Shown here: piece after piece, positions 23,546 through 32,248 of the stretch
Layout: the number at the start of each line of letters is the position of its first letter
Position numbering within the stretch: position 1 is the stretch's first letter
Assembly (NCBI GenBank): GCA_017515285.1
Contig: JAFWGN010000005.1
Location: forward strand, 1-64,000
DNA: 64,000 nucleotides
Source of the DNA: Candidatus Saccharimonadota bacterium
Lineage (GTDB): Bacteria > Patescibacteriota > Saccharimonadia > Saccharimonadales > Saccharimonadaceae
Direction: 5' to 3'
Position numbers and translations under genes: made by a program
The notes under the pieces: model-generated
Databases searched by the model: none
What the model saw: the letters and a program-made list of their open reading frames with translations, nothing else
Told to the model about the DNA's origin: nothing

Positions 23546-26500
23546 CTAGAAGTTGTCGGTGTCTTCGGTTGATTCGACGTAGCGCTCGCGGGTGCGGCGG
23601 ACGATGATGATGAAGGCGCCGACAATGAGGAAGGTGGTTAATCCCCACCAAAAGACGTCGAGGGTTTCGAAAGCGTAGAGAATCGGAGAGCCTTCGAGGT
23701 AGGCGCGGTAGGCGTCGAGAACGGCGTAGTATTTGGTCATTAAGGACGGACCGACGAGGGAGCGACCATAGTCGGAGAGGACATTATAGAGACCTTCGGT
23801 GGCCTTAATGAGCAAACGGGAGGAATAGTTGACTTCTTCGGGGTTCGGGAGGCGCGAGACGAGGTTCTCGAACTCGGCGACTTGGTCGAGGACGTCGAGG
23901 GCGGAGCCTAAAATCGAGACGCGACCATTTACGTCGAAGAGGTCGGAGAGAGCGAGGTTCGAGTCAAAGACGCCGAGAGCGCCAGTGTAGCCATTCAGGG
24001 CGTCCTCAAGAACCGTCTGGTCGTCTGGAGTGACGTTTCCGGGGGTGATGTTGCCGGCATGGTCATTTTGTTTAGCTTCCTCGATGGCTTTTTCTGCTTC
24101 GGCGATGCGGTTCTTTAATTCCGAGATGGTTTCGAGGAGTTCCCCTAAGTGTTCCTTTTCTTCGTTCGTAACGTTTAAGCTTTCGAGGAGGGTTTCGATT
24201 CTGGACTCTAAATGTTCGAGGGTTTCGAGGTCATCTTTAGTAACGGTCTCGAGAGTGAAGGAATTGACGCCGGCGTCAACGGCTTCGAGCTCTGCCTTGG
24301 TGTCTTCGATGTGCTCGCGTTTTCCACGAAGGTCGTCTAGCGTTTCGTCGAGTTCGTGCTTTTCTTCGGGGGTAAGGCGATTCCCGTTTTCGGTTTCGAC
24401 GGCGAGAATGGCGGAGATAAGTGCGTCGATTTTGGCTTCGTCGGCGCTAGTAACGTGGTCGAGGTCGGGGACGGTGGCGTAGGAATCTCTGATGATGACG
24501 ATTTTGGTTTCCGTGTCGTTAATCTCTTCGATGGCGGTTTCGTAATCTGTTAAGAAGTCCTTAACGATTTGGTTGTCGTCGTGCGTGTCGAGGAAGTTGG
24601 TGAGGTCGGTTTTTACGTTCTCGAGGGTTTCGAGGTTGTTTTTATTGGCGTGTTCTAAGCCGTCAAAGAGGGTAATTTCTCCGGAGCCGGTAACAAGACT
24701 TGAAAAGCCGGCGTCCTTCGAGACGACTTCCACGTCGAGACTAGAGAGTCCCGGGAGGTCGAAGACGACACCGCTCTCGCTTACAATCGAGACGTTGCCG
24801 GCGCGGTCGGTGAGGCGGAAGTAGAGGTTCGCAGACTTGTTTGGGTCGAGAGAAACGGAGCCAGAGGTAGTCTTCCAATCTTGCGAGGACTTCAAGGTTT
24901 CGGCGTTAAGTTCGGAATCGGAGGCGAGGTATTCAACGGTGTTGATGCCGGAGCGGTCGTCCGAGGCGGACATATCGTAAACCTTGGTTTCGTTGAAGAG
25001 AAGACCGAAGGTGATGGCGTTTAAGACGACGTTGGTTTGGTTTTCACCGGTGGATACTTCCCCGGTGGGGACGACGGAGTCTTTCTTTACCTCGGCAGAA
25101 ACAACTTCGGACTCAAGCCCGGCAGCGGAGACGGCCTTAAACTCGAAGACTCTGGAGTCCGTATCTTCGGTAACGATTTTACTCGCGAGATAGGGCAGCC
25201 AATCGTTGCCGTCAACGGTCGATTGCTCACGATAGAAGAGAGTGACGGGGCTGATGTTTCCGGCGACGTTACTTGCGGAGAGGGTGACGGGGTGGTTGGT
25301 CCAAGAACCGAGGCGATAACCGTGAGCATCGACTTCGACTGCGGGCGTTACGGGGTCGATGTTATGATAGACGACGGTTTTGACGTCGGAATTGCCGAAG
25401 GAGTTGGTTGCGCGGAAGAGATAAGTACCGTTTTCTACGACGGTATAGACGCCGGAGTCGAGGTTAGTGATTAAGGTCCAGGTTTCCCCGCCGTCGTTTG
25501 AGACTTCAAGTCGGTCAAGGTCATAGGCGTCGGTCGCAGAGACGCCGGCGACGTCTGAAGAAACCCATTTTTCCGTTTCGGAGACGACGGAGAGGGTCGG
25601 GAAGGTCGTCCGGCGGATTTCTTCCCAGATTTTGTTTTCGATGTCTTCGAGGGCGCGGTCGATGGCGGCCAATTCATCTTCGATTGTCTGTTTTTCTTCG
25701 TCGGTGTAGTTGTTGACGTAGTTTTCTAGCGCCGATTCTAAATCCGCTCTCGCTTCCTCCAAATCGGTTTTATCTTCGACGGTGTAGCCGGTCGGGAGTT
25801 TGCCGTCGATGTCTTTAATATTTTCGGTTTCCTTGGCGGCTTCGGCATCGTTAATGCGGTCTAATAAATCGTTTAGTTTTTTGACGGCGGCTTCGACGTC
25901 TTGGCGTTCAACTTCGGTTAGGTTTTCGCTTTCCAAAAGCGATTCTGCCATCTCCTTCAAATCTTCGAGTTCGGATTTGTCTTCGGTTTTGATAACATCA
26001 ACGTCGGTGCGGCTCAAACCGTCGAGCGCGTTCAAATCGTCTTGAACCTCGTCGAGGCGGCGGAGTTTGTCTTCGAGTTCGCGTTTTTCAACGAGAAGGG
26101 CGTTCGTCTCGTTGATGGTGAGATGAGTACTGTCTTGCTCGATGGTGGTTTTGATGTCATCGATGATTTCTTTTATCGTGTCGTAGTCGGCGCTAGTAAT
26201 GTGTTCGAGGTCGGGAGTGGCGTCACCGCGGTCATGTTCGTCTTTAATTTCCGCTTCAAGGGCGTCGATTCTTTCGACTAGGGTTTCGTAACCGGAGACT
26301 AAATCTTCGATGATTGCTTTTTCTTCGTCCACCGCGTGGTCGCCTTCTTTTTCGAGGATTTCGTCGAGTTTTTGCCCGGCTTCTTCGAGGGTGGGTTTGT
26401 CGGAGGTTTTGAAGTTATCTTCGTTTAATCCTAGATCGAGCGAAGAGAGGCCGGCGGTATGAATCGTAATCTCGGAGACGTTGCCAGCGCGGTCGGTTGC

Positions 26501-28663
26501 GACGACGTGGTAAGTTGCGTTGGGGGAGAGATTGATGAGGGTTTCGGTTGTTGCGACGCCGTTGACTTTAACTTCGCCGAGGGCGCGGTTGTCCGAGACG
26601 AGGAGTTTTTGGGTGAGATAGTAGGTTTCGCCGTCTTCGAGGGGGTAAGTGTGGCCCGCGTCAACGTAGCCTTGGATTAGGGCTTTCGTGGTGTCGAGGG
26701 CAATTCCGTCGGTGTTGATGACAGCGACGTTGCCAGCGCGGTCGATTAGTTTGAAGTAAAGAATAAAATCACCTTCGGGGTTGATGGCGACAGGGCCAGT
26801 CGTCGTTTCCCAACCTTCAGCGGAGAGGGCGGATTCTTTCGAGTCGAAAGCGGCGGACGAGACTAAATATTCGATATGGTCGAGACCGGAAAGATCATCC
26901 GTGGCTTCGACCTCGAAGTTCTTAGTTTCGTTGAAGAAGAGGCCGAAGGTGACTGTGTTTAGAAATTCGTTCCAACCGTTCGCGGAAGAATTGATTTCGC
27001 CGGCCGGAGCGGTGATGTCGCGACGGACGAGGGTTTCGACAACATCGGATTCGACGCCAGCGGCGCTTATGGCCTTGAAATAATAAGTTTTACCATCAAG
27101 ACCGGTTTCTTCATTTACGACAACGGCGCCGGAATACGGAAGCCAAGTCGCACCGTCTTCGGAATAATAGTATTTGGTTTCGCCGACGTTTAAGGTTACG
27201 CTTTCGACGGTGAGAGTAACCGAATCTTTCGTCCATTCCCCCTCGGTGTAGCCGTTGGTGTTGACGCGGACGACGGGCTTTGAGGTGTCGAGGTTGGAGT
27301 AGGTAACACAAGTGGCTTCGGAGATATTATTATAGTTGTCGATAGCGCGATAACAATAGGTGCCGTTCTCGCGGATTTCTCGTTCGGCGCGGTCGCCGTC
27401 AACGAGTTTAGTCCAGGTTTCGCCGCCGTCAAGGCTTTCGTCGAGTTGCTTAACGCCGCTTGCGTCGATGCCGATTATAGTGGCGTCGTCTTTAATTTGA
27501 ATTAGCCCGGGGTTAGCAACAATCGAGACGGTCGGAGGGGTGGTTTCGGGTAATGTTGTAAAATTTACAACATTTGAACTAATGCTTTGGCCTTCATTGT
27601 TCTCGGCGCGGACGCGGGTGTAGTAAAGAGTGTTGCCAGTGAGGCCGGTGGCGGTGAGGGAGGTGTTATTTACGAGAAGGTTGTTAAAACCGGGGACGAT
27701 GTTCTTAAAATCTGGGTCGAGGGCAATGTCGAGGCGGTAACTCGTCGCGCGGGGGACGGCGTCCCAGGAAATGTCGGCAGTCGTTTCGGCGACATTGGAG
27801 ACGCGGATGGTTTCGACGGGGTCCGGGGCGGAGATGTTGACCATGCCGGTTATGGCGTAAATGCCGCAGAAAATCCCTTCGGTCGAAGAATTGCCGTTTC
27901 TTCCGGTCAAAACGAGGTCAACGGAAGAGACGAGTTTTTTCGGGTTGACGTTGATGGTGGCGGATTGGAGATAGGGGGCGCCGGAAGTAGAGCCTTCGTA
28001 GTTGTAGGTCGTGGTTGTGGTCTTGTTTTTGCCGGAGCCGGAGGTAGTGGTCGAGGCTTGGAGGACGCGGCGGGCGGTACCGGGCCATTTATAGACGCCG
28101 GAGACAGCGGTTGCGTCATACCAGTCGTAGAGACGGTAATCGGTTTCGTCTTCCGTCCCGTCGGTATAGTGGACGACAACGGCGAAGTTCGCGTAGTTCC
28201 CCTCGCCCGGACCGCCGGCGGTCCCGAGGACGTAGAGTTTTTCGTAGGCGCCGATAGTGTTGAGGGAGATAGTGGCGGATTCGTGGCCTTGATACAGGCG
28301 AATTGTGTCGTTGCCGGTATAGTCGGAGGCGCCGGTCCACTGAAGTTGGTAGGGGACACCGTTGATACTTAAAGCACCGGAGGCGTCGAGGCCACCGGAG
28401 GACTTATTCGTGGCGGAGTAGAAAGCCGCCCAGTTGTCGAGGCCGCCGGAGGAAACGATAGTTTCGAAAGTCTCACCACCGCCCCAAATGGAGTTACCGT
28501 TAAGCGAAGTTCCGGCGATTTTGAGCGACTCGTAGTAGCTCGAGCCAGCGGCGGATTTTGGCTTTTTAAAAATAAAAAGCGAGCCAAAAATTAGCCCGAC
28601 GCACAAAAGCGATAAAAGAATAGTTTTTAACCTTGGTTTCATGGTACCTCCAAAATGCTTCAC
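23546..28663 (-). CDS. Giant multidomain surface protein (1705 residues)
   Basis: Hydrophobic signal or anchor at about 12-30. About 40-275: a beta jelly-roll-like domain (NSIWGGGETFETIVSSGG...). About 284-374: a fibronectin type III domain (VETIRVSNVAETTADISWD). Then a unit of Ig-like beta domains (EVSLDGGETW, WLPYSGAV, FKAISAAGVES, FNETK..., RAGNVAV) and a long helical, coiled-coil-like Asp/Glu/Leu-rich part with repeats around 770-1075. The whole unit is repeated once (Ig-like about 1085-1370, helical about 1390-1620). A TM helix near the end (FWWGLTTFLIVGAFIIIVRR) and an acidic tail anchor it. Probably an adhesin or stalk for contact with a host bacterium (inferred). It lies 54 bases behind cpsB in a capsule-type operon. 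Ends with a terminator. Confidence 0.75.
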   Translation of the reverse strand: MKHFGGTMKPRLKTILLSLLCVGLIFGSLFIFKKPKSAAGSSYYESLKIAGTSLNGNSIWGGGETFETIVSSGGLDNWAAFYSATNKSSGGLDASGALSINGVPYQLQWTGASDYTGNDTIRLYQGHESATISLNTIGAYEKLYVLGTAGGPGEGNYANFAVVVHYTDGTEDETDYRLYDWYDATAVSGVYKWPGTARRVLQASTTTSGSGKNKTTTTTYNYEGSTSGAPYLQSATINVNPKKLVSSVDLVLTGRNGNSSTEGIFCGIYAITGMVNISAPDPVETIRVSNVAETTADISWDAVPRATSYRLDIALDPDFKNIVPGFNNLLVNNTSLTATGLTGNTLYYTRVRAENNEGQSISSNVVNFTTLPETTPPTVSIVANPGLIQIKDDATIIGIDASGVKQLDESLDGGETWTKLVDGDRAEREIRENGTYCYRAIDNYNNISEATCVTYSNLDTSKPVVRVNTNGYTEGEWTKDSVTLTVESVTLNVGETKYYYSEDGATWLPYSGAVVVNEETGLDGKTYYFKAISAAGVESDVVETLVRRDITAPAGEINSSANGWNEFLNTVTFGLFFNETKNFEVEATDDLSGLDHIEYLVSSAAFDSKESALSAEGWETTTGPVAINPEGDFILYFKLIDRAGNVAVINTDGIALDTTKALIQGYVDAGHTYPLEDGETYYLTQKLLVSDNRALGEVKVNGVATTETLINLSPNATYHVVATDRAGNVSEITIHTAGLSSLDLGLNEDNFKTSDKPTLEEAGQKLDEILEKEGDHAVDEEKAIIEDLVSGYETLVERIDALEAEIKDEHDRGDATPDLEHITSADYDTIKEIIDDIKTTIEQDSTHLTINETNALLVEKRELEDKLRRLDEVQDDLNALDGLSRTDVDVIKTEDKSELEDLKEMAESLLESENLTEVERQDVEAAVKKLNDLLDRINDAEAAKETENIKDIDGKLPTGYTVEDKTDLEEARADLESALENYVNNYTDEEKQTIEDELAAIDRALEDIENKIWEEIRRTTFPTLSVVSETEKWVSSDVAGVSATDAYDLDRLEVSNDGGETWTLITNLDSGVYTVVENGTYLFRATNSFGNSDVKTVVYHNIDPVTPAVEVDAHGYRLGSWTNHPVTLSASNVAGNISPVTLFYREQSTVDGNDWLPYLASKIVTEDTDSRVFEFKAVSAAGLESEVVSAEVKKDSVVPTGEVSTGENQTNVVLNAITFGLLFNETKVYDMSASDDRSGINTVEYLASDSELNAETLKSSQDWKTTSGSVSLDPNKSANLYFRLTDRAGNVSIVSESGVVFDLPGLSSLDVEVVSKDAGFSSLVTGSGEITLFDGLEHANKNNLETLENVKTDLTNFLDTHDDNQIVKDFLTDYETAIEEINDTETKIVIIRDSYATVPDLDHVTSADEAKIDALISAILAVETENGNRLTPEEKHELDETLDDLRGKREHIEDTKAELEAVDAGVNSFTLETVTKDDLETLEHLESRIETLLESLNVTNEEKEHLGELLETISELKNRIAEAEKAIEEAKQNDHAGNITPGNVTPDDQTVLEDALNGYTGALGVFDSNLALSDLFDVNGRVSILGSALDVLDQVAEFENLVSRLPNPEEVNYSSRLLIKATEGLYNVLSDYGRSLVGPSLMTKYYAVLDAYRAYLEGSPILYAFETLDVFWWGLTTFLIVGAFIIIVRRTRERYVESTEDTDNF

Positions 28664-28717
28664 CTTTTTATTTTACTAAAGGTTAAAAGAAGCGTCAAGG
28701 CTAGTAAACTTTAGGAT

Positions 28718-29431
28718 TTATTTTATAGTTTCAAGGATTTTGAGAGGGTTGTCTTCGAGAAGACGCCGCAGTTTGGCCTCGCCGTAGATTTTCGCTAGAA
28801 AATATAAACTGTCGTCGATTTCGTCGAAATCGCGCATGTGGTGAGTGTCGGTGCCGAAAGCAAAAATGAGGTCGCGCTTTGCCATTTTTTTCACGGTTTT
28901 TTCGGCGTGACGACCGTATTGGCCGTTGATTGAACCGAGATTGGATTGAAAAAGGACGCCTTGGCTCGACAGACGCTCGAGAATCTTGAATTCTTTTTGA
29001 ACCGAGACGTAGCGTTCGGGGTGGGCGAGAATGACTTTATAACCCTCGGCTTGAAGATTATAAAAAATATCTTCATAGCCCTCAAAATGACCGGACATCG
29101 GAAGCTCGATTAGGAGGTATTTGCTATCGGCGAGGGGGGAGATGAGTTTCTTTTTTAGTAAATTGGTGATTTCGCGGTTGATATAAAGTTCGTTGCCGAG
29201 ATAAAGTTCGATACCGATTCCCTGTTCGGCGGCGAGTTTTTTAAGTTCGTGAAGCAACTTAAAATTATCGACACGCGGGCTGTTGTAAATTGTTTCGGGA
29301 ATATAATGCGGGGTGAGGAAAAGTTTTTTGACGCCGTGTTTTTCGAGTTCGGCGAGGATTTCAAGGCTCTCGTCGAAAGTTTCGACTCCATCGTCGATGC
29401 TGGGGAGCAGATGAGAATGGAGGTCAATCAT
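28718..29431 (-). CDS. CpsB/YwqE-type protein tyrosine phosphatase (PHP fold)
   Basis: 237 residues. MIDLHSHLLPSIDDG (1-15) supplies the first metal ligands (D3, H5, H7), FLTPHYIPE (38-46) and GNELY (79-83) further ligands, and AHPERY and GTDTHHMRDFDE the last. These are the PHP-domain motifs of CpsB, a Mn-dependent phosphatase that removes phosphate from the tyrosine tail of BY-kinases. It acts on the kinase encoded 5 bases upstream. The reversal of kinase phosphorylation controls polysaccharide assembly in Gram-positives; no polysaccharide genes are in the window. Confidence 0.9.
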   Translation of the reverse strand: MIDLHSHLLPSIDDGVETFDESLEILAELEKHGVKKLFLTPHYIPETIYNSPRVDNFKLLHELKKLAAEQGIGIELYLGNELYINREITNLLKKKLISPLADSKYLLIELPMSGHFEGYEDIFYNLQAEGYKVILAHPERYVSVQKEFKILERLSSQGVLFQSNLGSINGQYGRHAEKTVKKMAKRDLIFAFGTDTHHMRDFDEIDDSLYFLAKIYGEAKLRRLLEDNPLKILETIK

Positions 29432-29436
29432 GAGAA

Positions 29437-30804
29437 TTATTTTTTCTTTTCGTCGCCGTAATAGCTACCGTAATAATTATAATAGTGACCAACTTTTCTG
29501 TCGATATTGTTGACGACGACGCCAGCAATCTTCGCGCCGACTTTGTTTAACGAATCTTTGGTCGAGAGAAGCGCGGCGCGCGGAGTTTTCGAATCGCGAG
29601 AGACGATTATCGTGCGGTCGGCAAGAGTGGACATGATGAGCGGATCAGCGACAGCGCCAACTGGGGCGGAGTCGAAAATGATAAGGTCAAACTCTTTCTT
29701 TAGGGCTTTAATCAAATCTTTATTTTTCTCGGACGAGAGAAGCTCGGCGGGGTTCGGGATTGAGGTTCCACGGGTTAAAATCGAGAGATTTTCGACTTCG
29801 GTTTCTTGGATGTATTCGTCGCGCTTGGAAATATAGTCGGCGAGAAGATTGGTGAGGCCGATGGAATTGGTTTTCTTGAAAATTGTGTGTTGACGGCCTT
29901 TACGAAGGTCGCAGTCGACGAGGAGAACTTTCTCCCCGGCTTGCGCGAAAGAGACGGCAAGGTTTGCGGAGACGAAACTTTTACCTTCGCTCGCAACGGA
30001 AGAGGTAACGTGAAGAGTCTTAATCTTTTTATCGACGGAGGCAAATTGAAGGTTGGTGCGAAGAGAGCGAATTGACTCGGAGACAATTGACTTTGGATAC
30101 TTCGTGACGATGAGTTCGCTATCATTTTCCTTGAGTTTGATGTCGCTTTTGATGATTTTGCCGACGATAGGAAGTTTGATGGTTTCTTCTAAAGTGTCGC
30201 TGTATTTAATCGTGTCGTCGAAATAATAAATCACAAAGGCTATGCCGGCGACAGCGAAGACGGAAATGACGACGGCGAGGGCGAGGTCGCGGAGAAGGGT
30301 GTTATTCGCGGGTTTGTTCGGAGTCTCGGCGGTTTCGAGAATCGCAACGTTGTCGAGCGTCTTAATTAAGTCGGTTTTTTTCGTGAACACGTCAGCGACG
30401 GCGTTCGCAATTGAAGCAGAAAGCGCGGCGTCCGGGTCGGAAACGGTGATTTTCAAAATCGTCGTCTCGGAAATCGTGGTGACTTTGACGTTTTTTGAGA
30501 GTTCATCGACGGTTTTGTTGAGCCCGAGTTCGGAAATTACTTGTTCCAAAACGACTTTGCTTTTTGCAATGACTGAGTAGGTGCTCGTTAGTTTTTGGTT
30601 CGCGTTGATTTCATTTAAGGTCGCGGCGGCCGAGGAAGATTCGGTCTGGATCAGGGCGACTTGGGCCGAGGATTCATAAAGCGGGACCTTAATTTTTGTG
30701 TCATAGTATAAAACGCAAATAGCCGCCAAAATAGGGACTACGATTAGCGAGATGAGGTATTTCTTGAGATAGCTCAAGAAGTCTTTTAAGTCTAGCTCTT
30801 CCAT
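29437..30804 (-). CDS. Wzz/CapA-CapB fusion, bacterial tyrosine kinase
   Basis: 455 residues. Wzz-like chain-length domain with TM helices at about 16-36 and 168-190. The cytoplasmic kinase follows: Walker A VASEGKSFVSANLA, Walker A' VLLVDCDLRKGRQH, Walker B LIIFDSAPVGA. The C-terminus is a tyrosine cluster (HYYNYYGSYYGDEKKK), the autophosphorylation site. In CpsCD-type systems the two halves are separate proteins; here they are one chain. Start: TGATAAAAT 10 bases upstream of the ATG. The cognate phosphatase follows at a 5-base gap, the LCP protein gene precedes it. Confidence 0.9.
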   Translation of the reverse strand: MEELDLKDFLSYLKKYLISLIVVPILAAICVLYYDTKIKVPLYESSAQVALIQTESSSAAATLNEINANQKLTSTYSVIAKSKVVLEQVISELGLNKTVDELSKNVKVTTISETTILKITVSDPDAALSASIANAVADVFTKKTDLIKTLDNVAILETAETPNKPANNTLLRDLALAVVISVFAVAGIAFVIYYFDDTIKYSDTLEETIKLPIVGKIIKSDIKLKENDSELIVTKYPKSIVSESIRSLRTNLQFASVDKKIKTLHVTSSVASEGKSFVSANLAVSFAQAGEKVLLVDCDLRKGRQHTIFKKTNSIGLTNLLADYISKRDEYIQETEVENLSILTRGTSIPNPAELLSSEKNKDLIKALKKEFDLIIFDSAPVGAVADPLIMSTLADRTIIVSRDSKTPRAALLSTKDSLNKVGAKIAGVVVNNIDRKVGHYYNYYGSYYGDEKKK

Positions 30805-30839
30805 AATTCTTCTTATTTTATCACGGATTGGCTAATTAG

Positions 30840-30900
30840 TCAAGAATATGGTGCGCTCGCGAACGGCACCTCCTCGGACCCGGCGTCGCGGGGGTCGCGC
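30840..30900. other. GC-rich palindromic element between LCP and kinase genes
   Basis: Contains GGTGC...GCACC with GCTCGCGAAC in the loop, then CCCGGCGTCGCGGGGG, in an otherwise AT-rich setting. It can fold into adjacent hairpins and may act as terminator or RNA-processing site for the LCP gene. It recalls the palindromes near the tRNA-Leu at 15830. Confidence 0.45.
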
Positions 30901-30905
30901 GCCTA

Positions 30906-32069
30906 TTACTCGGTCGTAACCTCCGTGATGTCCTTGGAGGCGCCGTTCGCTTCACTCTCTAATTCGGCGGCGGTTTTGAGATAATCCTGGATTTTTTGCT
31001 TCGCGGAGGCAACGGAGGCGTCGTTTGGGAGCATAACGTAGAGGGATTGACCCGGCATCGAGTAGGTCGGCGCCATTGAGCCGGTGCCGTCGAGCGAGAT
31101 GGACTCGATGGTCCAGGAAGGGCCGTTCCAGAGTTGATATTTAATAATGTCGAGAATCTCGGAATAGGTGAGACTAGTTTCAAAAAGTCCGTCGGCGGCG
31201 CGGAGGATTTCCGGGAGCTTCAAAAGGTATGCCGGGGTTGCGACTTTTTCGATAATCTTGGTTATGACTTGCTCCTGGTTTTCGCCACGGTGACGGTCGC
31301 CGGTCGAATAGGCGTAGCGTTCGCGAGAGAAGCCGAGTGCGCAGAAACCGTTGACGTGTTGCGTACCGACGGAAAAGTGGCACTTGTTATTGTGCGTGGT
31401 TAAATCTTGGTCGGAATAAAGGTCAATTCCGCCAATCGCGTCAACAACAGTTTCGAGAGCGTCGAAGCCGACCTTGATCGTTTCGTCGATATGGACGCTC
31501 AAGAGGTCTTCGATAGTCGCCTTGCTCATGCCGATTCCATAAATCCCGGCGTGCGTCAATTTATCACGAAGGCCGGTTGTTCCGTGAAGTTGAACGTAGT
31601 AGTCGCGAGGAATAGAGACGAGGAGGATTTTTGAGGTGGTCGGGTTGACGACGGCGAGGATGTTGACGTCGCTTCGCGCCTTGGAGTCGGCGACGCTAAC
31701 GCGGGAGTCGGAACCGGAGATATAGAAGACGAGCGGAGATTCGCCGAAAGATAGTTTTTCTTCCTTTCTTTCTTCGGGTTGCTCCTCGGAAGTCTCCGGT
31801 TCGTCTTGTTCGCTGATAGATTTTAGGTAGCCTTCCAATGCACCGAAATAGCGGAAATAGAGAAAAACTGGAAGCGCCATAATCAAAACGGCCGCGATAA
31901 GCGCTTTTATAATAGCGTGTTTAGTCGGGGCGTGCTCCTTTGGAGCGCTTCTTTGGCGGAGGACTCTTTCGATATGCTTTGGAGTTTTTGCCGCTTCAAT
32001 TTTTGCGGTTTCTTCGTCTAATCTTTGTTCGATTCGGTCAATCGAATCAACTTTCTGACTTCTTCCCAT
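30906..32069 (-). CDS. LytR-CpsA-Psr (LCP) family protein
   Basis: 387 residues from the ATG at 32069, with TATGATAATAT about 9-18 bases upstream; a longer frame to 32168 runs into a hairpin and is not used. Cytoplasmic part about 1-75, TM helix about 79-100 (ALIAAVLIMALPVFLYFRY), then the LCP domain: NILAVVNPTTSKILLVSIPRDYYV, DKLTHAGIYG and AIGGIDLYSD carry the conserved Arg and Asp residues for polyprenyl phosphate binding. LCP enzymes attach teichoic acid or capsule chains to peptidoglycan. Here it heads the operon with the BY-kinase and phosphatase, so it probably links a surface polymer to the wall. Confidence 0.88.
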   Translation of the reverse strand: MGRSQKVDSIDRIEQRLDEETAKIEAAKTPKHIERVLRQRSAPKEHAPTKHAIIKALIAAVLIMALPVFLYFRYFGALEGYLKSISEQDEPETSEEQPEERKEEKLSFGESPLVFYISGSDSRVSVADSKARSDVNILAVVNPTTSKILLVSIPRDYYVQLHGTTGLRDKLTHAGIYGIGMSKATIEDLLSVHIDETIKVGFDALETVVDAIGGIDLYSDQDLTTHNNKCHFSVGTQHVNGFCALGFSRERYAYSTGDRHRGENQEQVITKIIEKVATPAYLLKLPEILRAADGLFETSLTYSEILDIIKYQLWNGPSWTIESISLDGTGSMAPTYSMPGQSLYVMLPNDASVASAKQKIQDYLKTAAELESEANGASKDITEVTTE

Positions 32070-32225
32070 ATTGTCAACTATATTATCATAATCCGACGGT
32101 TTAGTCAATTTTGGCACAAAAACCACCCCAATCTTCGCGACTGGGGCGGGTACCTGGCGGGTTGGCAATTTCGGGGTTGACGCTATGGTCTTTATCGTTT
32201 ATACTAAAGGTAGGTTTTTAGATTA

Positions 32226-32248
32226 TCGCTTCCTTCTGGGAGCGATTG
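32226..32248 (-). terminator. Probable terminator of the FISUMP-type gene
   Basis: Hairpin ATCGCTCCC/GGAAGCGAT directly after the stop codon of the gene at 32249-34234, with one mismatch. The T run is weak. Confidence 0.5.

Noticed and set aside
27587-28372. Long plus-strand open frame opposite the giant surface gene
   Set aside because: Shadow of a G/C-biased minus-strand gene: Gly/Val/Asp-biased translation, no start signals, no domain.
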